Origin: Warburgia ugandensis
Taxonomy: Eukaryota > Streptophyta > Magnoliopsida > Canellales > Canellaceae
Direction of reading: 5' to 3'
Assembly (NCBI GenBank): GCA_035236585.1
Contig: CP141132.1
Coordinates: 51,029,880 to 51,093,879, forward strand
DNA length: 64,000 nucleotides
The position numbers were made by a program, and so were the translations under genes. A model generated the notes under the pieces. It did no database searches. It was not told where the DNA came from and was given only the letters and a program-made list of their open reading frames with translations. Numbering within the stretch: the stretch's first letter is position 1; every line of letters begins with the position of its first letter. Shown here in pieces: positions 58,168-64,000 of this stretch.

Positions 58168-61100
58168 ATAGTGGGGATTTGTCACGACCAGTTTTTATTT
58201 TTTTAGAAATAATCTTTGGAAAAGTCCTTTTTATTAAAGTAGCAAAATTACAGTTAAAAATCTATCATTTTAAGTCTTAGATTTCAAAATCATATTGTAT
58301 AAGTACTTTTAGCAAACCCCATCTTCAAGCCAAGCCAATTCCTTAAATCTTCATGATGTGCTTTAATAATTACCCCAAGTTCACAATTCTGCTAAACTAT
58401 AGAATTGAAATATGGGTGGATCCCAATAGGAGTCTTTAATAAAGGGAGTTAATTAAAATTTAAATTACTTTACTGTGACCTAGCCAATATTCAACGAAAG
58501 TAAATATTCTAAGCTAATAAACTAAGCAAGTAACCAAAGCAAGGAAATAAACAAGGAATAAACTAATTAAAAAATAAAGCAAGTAAACAAGTAAACAAAT
58601 TAAGGAAAGGAAAACAACTATTTCATAAATATAACTTGATTACAATGGAAAGTACAAAAATAAAGGAAGACAAAGCAAATAAAGAAACTTCCTTTTGAAG
58701 TGTCTACTATAGGAGTCCTTCGTTGTGTCACTCAACAAGGCTCTTTACACACCATCTTCTTTTCCTTGGCTTGAATTTTATTTATGTTCTTTTTATTATG
58801 TCACTCAATAAGGACTTCAACACTTCTCTTCAATCCATGTTACACTAAATTACCACCAAGCTTTTCTGATCTCCTTAACCCAATATACCACAATCCAATG
58901 TAATCCTCAACCACACTTTAAGATTAGAAAGAGTCCTTGGCTGCCATAGGAGGGCACTAGGCTTCTTGTAATACCAATGATTATTTAATTCTCAAATAAG
59001 GCATATGGAACTTACAAAAGAGTTGGAGGATTTTTTCATTTTTTCTCTTCTTTTTCACCTTAGTTTCTTAATGGTTCAATGTGTTAATCCATTCTAATTT
59101 CTAAACAAGTACATTTAGGATATCAATTACCTATCTATAAGGTTGAGAAACTACTCAGAATTTTAGGTTAGCATAAGAGTGCAAGACATTGGAAAGTAAG
59201 GCAAAGGGTTAGAGGTGCAATAGATTAAGTCATAGTAAAGGAAGGTATGGGTGAAATAGGCCAAACATTCACTTAATGGTGGTATAAAGGAGAAACCACA
59301 TTGGGCTAGGCTTTACATGCATGAAACCATGTCTTGGTCATGTGGGACTTAAGGGACTAGGTTAACATAGCGTAAAACCCACATTATTTTTCCTAAGATG
59401 TAAATCAAGAACTCTTAAACCAAAAACTAGGGTTTTTTCTCTTGTTCCTCATAAGCAGCAGGCTGAAAGTTAATTGAAGGTTGGAGACTTGGAAGGCTTG
59501 GGATGAATTTAATTTTTATGCTAAGGATGAAGCTCATGTTGGAGATGAAAACCCACAAAAATCTTAGATCTTGAAGGCCATTACTTGAGAAAATATGAGC
59601 TAGATTGAATCTGAAACAAGAAAAGGAAAAAATAAGAGATTTTGTGTAGGAATAAGGGTCTAATTAGTAACCCATAATCTACATAGAGCAAAAAGGGAAT
59701 AGGCTTATGAATCAATAGTTTTTCCCTTTAAACTTGGATTGGTTTGGGCATCTAGAAATTAGGGCATGTGTTGAAGCTTTGAAGGATGATTCTAGCATCA
59801 ACTAAGAAAAGGGTTTTTGAGGATTGAAGAGTCATGTAACTAGGAGGAGGACATCCCACAGCTAGAAGAGAGTGCACCCTACTAAAGAGCTCAATTCCAT
59901 CTGCACACCTTCATTGATTTGGTGCTCGAAAGGATTTCAAGCAAAGGGAAATTTGTAGGAGGCTCTAGGGATTTTTGAGGCAGGGTCTTTAAGTTGGGAT
60001 TTTGATGAATACTGCTAGTTTAAATCCTTGAAAACTTGTATGCATGTTATGTATTATAGAAATTCATGTTTTGTACTTATTGTGTGAATCTTAGTTCTTC
60101 AGCATACATGTTTGTGCTTAGTATTTACTTGAAATTCTCAATGAATTATCTTTGATTAACTATCTATTTCTTGTTAAATAATTAAATCCATCAAGGCATT
60201 ATGTTAGGAGTTATGCCCGAAAGAATTATGGATTTTGGGTTATTGATAAATCTCAATTTTATAAGCTTTAGGTGTTATACATGGTTATTTGCTTGAAAAC
60301 AACAAATGGGTCTTCTCTAATTACTTAAAAAATGTTTTTACATAATGACTTATGCTATGAAATTAGTATGTATGATAATATATGCCAAAAACATTGATTT
60401 CTAACTTAGTCACTGAATCTCAGCTTTAAAGGCCTTAGGTAAGATACGTGGGTTTTAGCTTGAAATAACATTTGGGATATCTTTATTTCATTAGAATAAA
60501 TGTAATCTTAAATGATTCAAGCCATTGGGATAGTTGGTTCATTATTTTAGGTTAGAAAATGTTAGTTTTGGGTTTGTCAGCAAATCTTAATTTTTCATGT
60601 TATACCTATTATACTTAGGTTTTATTGAAATTCCATTTGAGTAAATGCTAATTACATATAATGTGTACATTGTAAAAGGATATAAGCTATTATGTCAGGT
60701 ATATGTGGTGCATACTCTAAAATTTCATGTTCTAGGCAATTGGTAAAACTCAATTTCAAGCATTCTGCATACTATACTGAAATTTGCTTTTCCTTTAAAA
60801 AATTTATTACAAATGGATTTATAACTTATGTGACTTCCATGGAATGGGTGGAGGATGCATGAATGATGATTTGGAGAGGCTTTTTTGGTGAACTCATTCT
60901 AGAACATAGTTTTAGAACTAGATGTGAATTTTTGGCCGTCTAGGCAAGGATGTTGACACCTAGCTCCTAGTGGTTGGTAATGTGTGTAGGCCACTTTAAG
61001 TTAGTTAGAGGCAAATACCTATTGTATAACAGTGATGAATTCAAAGCTACTTCCAATTGATTTTTCTATAGAAATTTACACTTTAAAAATAATGTAATAT

Positions 61101-61440
61101 GGCTAGGGTTAACAAGGTAATGTATGCTTGCATAGGGGACTTGAACATCTAGTGTGTTTTACGCTCAAAGTAGCAACATGATAAGCTAAGAGTCCATGGA
61201 TGTATTGTGGTTTATTATTGTCCAAAATAGGAATTGGGTAGTTAAAACTAGTTCTCTTTGTGATTGGTGCAGTGCCATATGAAATACTTGGTAATAGATG
61301 ACATGCACCTGGCATTTTAAACAACATGAGTCTTAAGGAGGAATAACCTAAAGTTAAGTTGCTAAGGAAAGCTAATCAGCAATATTAGATTAAACATATT
61401 ATGAGTTAAGGAATCACTCTAGGAATAACCACACAAAAGA
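58168..61440. other. Long AT-rich stretch, nothing recognised
   Basis: No ORF longer than about 70 codons with recognisable features, and no clear repeat ends. A TGTCACGACC string at 58187 could be the start of another LTR, but no partner end was found. Confidence 0.4.
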
Positions 61441-61459
61441 AATCACTAATATAGCAAGC

Positions 61460-61860
61460 GGATTATAAGATGGTTAAAATCAAATGTATAAGATGGTTAT
61501 TAAACTGTCTTATACTCAGCCATCTTATAAAATAAAGAGCAATATTAGATGGTTCAATGAACTGTCCTATATAATAATACAATATGGGAAGGTTAAATAA
61601 AATCATCCTATATCATCATGTACATATAGGATGGTTTAACAAAAACCATCCTATATTAAGTGAAAAATATAGGATGGTTATAGGGAAACCATCCTATATT
61701 ATATGAGACATATAGGACGGTTTTCCTAAAACCATCCTATGTTGTATTATTATATAGGATAGTTTTGGGAAAATCTTCATGCATTAATCCTATATTTCTC
61801 ATGTTATTTTGAATATAGGATAGCTTTTGAAAAATCATTCTATATATTATATAAACTTCC
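61460..61860. repeat. Palindromic subterminal array
   Basis: At least ten alternating copies of atataggatggtt-type units and their inverses (aaccatcctatat), for example around 61640-61695 and 61710-61745. Neighbouring units can pair as short hairpins. Confidence 0.85.
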
Positions 61861-62174
61861 AACACAATTCCTCTATTTTTTGTAGCTTTCTATTTTTACA
61901 CATTTTTCATGCACTCAAATATACACCTGACCACTATCAACAGAGATAAAGAACACCCTCATTTCTATAGGCTACAATCATTTTAACAATAGTACATGCA
62001 TTCACTTTCATATCATTTCCCATTGTAACTTCTCCATACATTGTAACTTCCATATCATTGAAATAAAGCAGGCACACATACGAGGCTTCAATCAAAAGTA
62101 AAAAAACAAAGGCATCCATATATAAAATGAAGTTTTATTTTGTATTTACATTTATAACATTATTGATCTACAAA

Positions 62175-63880
62175 TTATAAGTCAAAATATATTCAGTCAA
62201 TTCCTTTCTTATGTCATCTAGATCTAGTTGGGAGTAACTATTGCTTCCCAAATCTACCTACAAGATATATAACAATGTATTAAATTAGTTGAGACATATA
62301 TTTAATTAAGTCATTTAGGAAATGTAGAAAATTATAAAAACAATGATCAATAATTTGTCTTACTTTTCTAAGCTGTAAGATGAGGGTTCTTGTATATCCA
62401 AGAACATAATACCCACACTCAATCGGACTATTGTTTAGGATATTGCACGACAAAGACAATAGAAAAAGTAACAAATTTCATGTCTAATTGTAAGTTTAGG
62501 TAAAAATGAAATGCTAAAGAATTATTAAACCTTACCTTAACCCTTTTTCAAGAGAGTTTTGCTAGGTGGTTTACATTTTTCAACTCAACCCATTTACAAC
62601 ATGCATTGCACATATATTTTCTAAAAATCATTAGTTATCAATAAGAGTGTAAGTATCAGTTGTCTAGCTAATATAATTAATAAAATAATAATGAATTACT
62701 TGTTGATAATTGTGATCAGTGGTCCTCGGATGTGCACTCCACAAAATATAAAAACAATGCATGCCCACCATGCACATCCAATGCTAGTAGCATCCAAGGA
62801 GACCTATATATATACACACAATTATTCAAATAACTTACCTATGTAGATTTTTATGTTTATTAAATGACATATCCACTATTGTAGGTAATTAGTAAGGTAA
62901 GATATTTGATAACTTATCTATTATTATAGGGAATTAGTAAGGCCTGCCCCTTCACACAACTTAAGAATCTAGATATGATATCTTCTTTTTGTTTGTCCGT
63001 GGGCAAATGCTCTTTTAATGAAGAGATGATAGTAAGGTCAAGGAATCTATAAATGTTCTTGACCTCTAATCTTTGTAATTTATCATGCAAAGAATTGTAA
63101 AAACTTAATATCAAGTACTTATAATTTTCTATTAACAAGTGATGTCAATTTGATTCTTAATAGAGCAGTTACATGACATATCCGACATAAATGATGATGT
63201 GCGTGTATTCTATATTACATATGGCCAAGAGGTCCTTTTTCATGATGAAAACTCAACTATATTGTCTCCATCTATATCCTTACGGGCTTGATTTCGTTAT
63301 CTTCATTGATCAGTTTGTATAGTCCCCACAAGAATGGATGCATATTAGGTGGAACCTCCACCTAATCTTTGCATTGTGCTTGTAATGTTCCAGATATTAA
63401 CAATTAATAATATGTAAGAAAGGAGATAGGAATATTCAAAAATAGACTTAAATACTTAGGATGGGACGATTGCTGTGGCAAAATTTGTCGCAAGGAGGCA
63501 ATTAGCCTCAATGGTGCCTTATGGTTAACAATTAGATGTAGATAAAATTAAAAAAAAAATACAGCTGTAGCTTAAAATTATTGTTGAAAATTAGGCCATT
63601 ACACCATGTATATACCTTAGATAACATTGCTTTAATATACCTTTTTGGCCATGCTACATGATATCCAATTGCATCTCCAACCATATGAATATTGTCCACT
63701 TCTATAGAAAACAGTAAGGAGCATCTGGTTGGAGGGAAGGAGTGATGCACACATACTTATTGTGTGGATGTATCAACCTACCATGAAGCATGACTGATGG
63801 TACCTCATACAGTGTATCCATAGAAACATAGTTATCAGTTGTATGTAATTGCAGCATGCACTAAGCCACCTGCAAATAAA
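62175..63880 (-). pseudogene. CACTA-associated Ulp1-like cysteine protease, decayed
   Basis: Minus-strand exon-like pieces in order: 63640-63865 (SMDTLYEVPSVMLHGRLIHP, then DNIHMVGDAIGYHVAWPKRY), 62925-63138 (LHDKLQRLEVKNIYRFLD, then GQALLIPYN), about 62715-62800 (PWMLLALDVHGGHALFL), 62385-62474 (NNSPIECGYYVLGYTRTL) and 62178-62262 (SQLDLDDIRKELTEYIL and a stop). The order fits C48 proteases of plant CACTA elements. The catalytic Cys is present, but the expected HW reads PW and the residue six before the Cys is Asn where Gln is usual. Splice joints are partly unclear. Confidence 0.7.
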
Positions 63881-64000
63881 AAATAACATATACGTAATCT
63901 CAAATAATGAAGTTTATTAAGAAATTGAACATTGAGAAAGCAAACATGTCAATCCATACTCCTTGATTGGGATATCTCCCTTGAAGATCTGCTCCTCCAC

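Larger units (their letters stand above)
61444..64000 (-). mobile_element. CACTA (En/Spm) transposon end, continues past the window
   Basis: A CACTA terminus starts at 61444 (cactaatatagcaagcgg). It is followed by a subterminal array of palindromes, typical of CACTA elements, and then by a minus-strand Ulp1-like gene of the kind plant CACTA elements carry. The other terminus lies beyond 64000. Orientation is taken from the gene. Confidence 0.7.

Overview
This is plant nuclear DNA, from an angiosperm. The evidence is a spliced plant-type BRCC36 gene, Copia, Gypsy, RTE, SINE, CACTA and PIF/Harbinger-like transposons, a fragment of plastid DNA (psaA, ndhK, trnT-UGU) and a fragment of plant mitochondrial DNA (ccmFN). 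The lineage cannot be fixed from the sequence. Very long TE-filled introns and an Au-type SINE fit a large-genome angiosperm, but naming a clade would be a guess.

The one convincing host gene is BRCC36, a JAMM/MPN+ Lys63-specific deubiquitinase, on the minus strand. Its ten exons run from the ATG at 50954 to the stop at 4573. Joined in phase they give 1332 nt (443 codons plus stop) without an internal stop. Intron 1 (13.2 kb) holds a complete but dead Gypsy element with a GATTA target duplication. Intron 2 is only 136 nt and has the termini of a U12-type AT-AC intron. Intron 3 is 27.2 kb and splits the codon of the zinc-binding Asp of the JAMM motif. It is filled with RTE LINEs, a Gypsy fragment with a long LTR, a mitochondrial insertion, a pair of inverted CT-rich repeats, exon-like fragments of unknown genes, and a full-length Copia that itself carries a SINE. 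Introns 4 to 9 are short or moderate.

The 3' flank of the gene (1-4572) contains the degraded plastid-derived patch, a 113-bp inverted repeat pair and a SINE 3' fragment. The 5' flank (50955-64000) contains the putative promoter, a 2.48-kb non-autonomous PIF/Harbinger-like element with long terminal inverted repeats, an ACAT microsatellite, a probable 2.64-kb solo LTR, a long AT-rich stretch with nothing recognisable, and the end of a CACTA element. That end has a palindromic subterminal array and a decayed Ulp1-like protease gene running off the right edge.

Functionally there is one gene and a layered history of insertions. Nested insertions (SINE in Copia, mitochondrial DNA in RTE) give relative ages. 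I saw no operon-like or defence-like system. The most unusual points are the AT-AC intron next to a 27-kb intron that splits a catalytic codon, a 40-bp LINE insertion with an 18-bp target duplication, and repeated duplication of segments bounded by (CT)n arrays.
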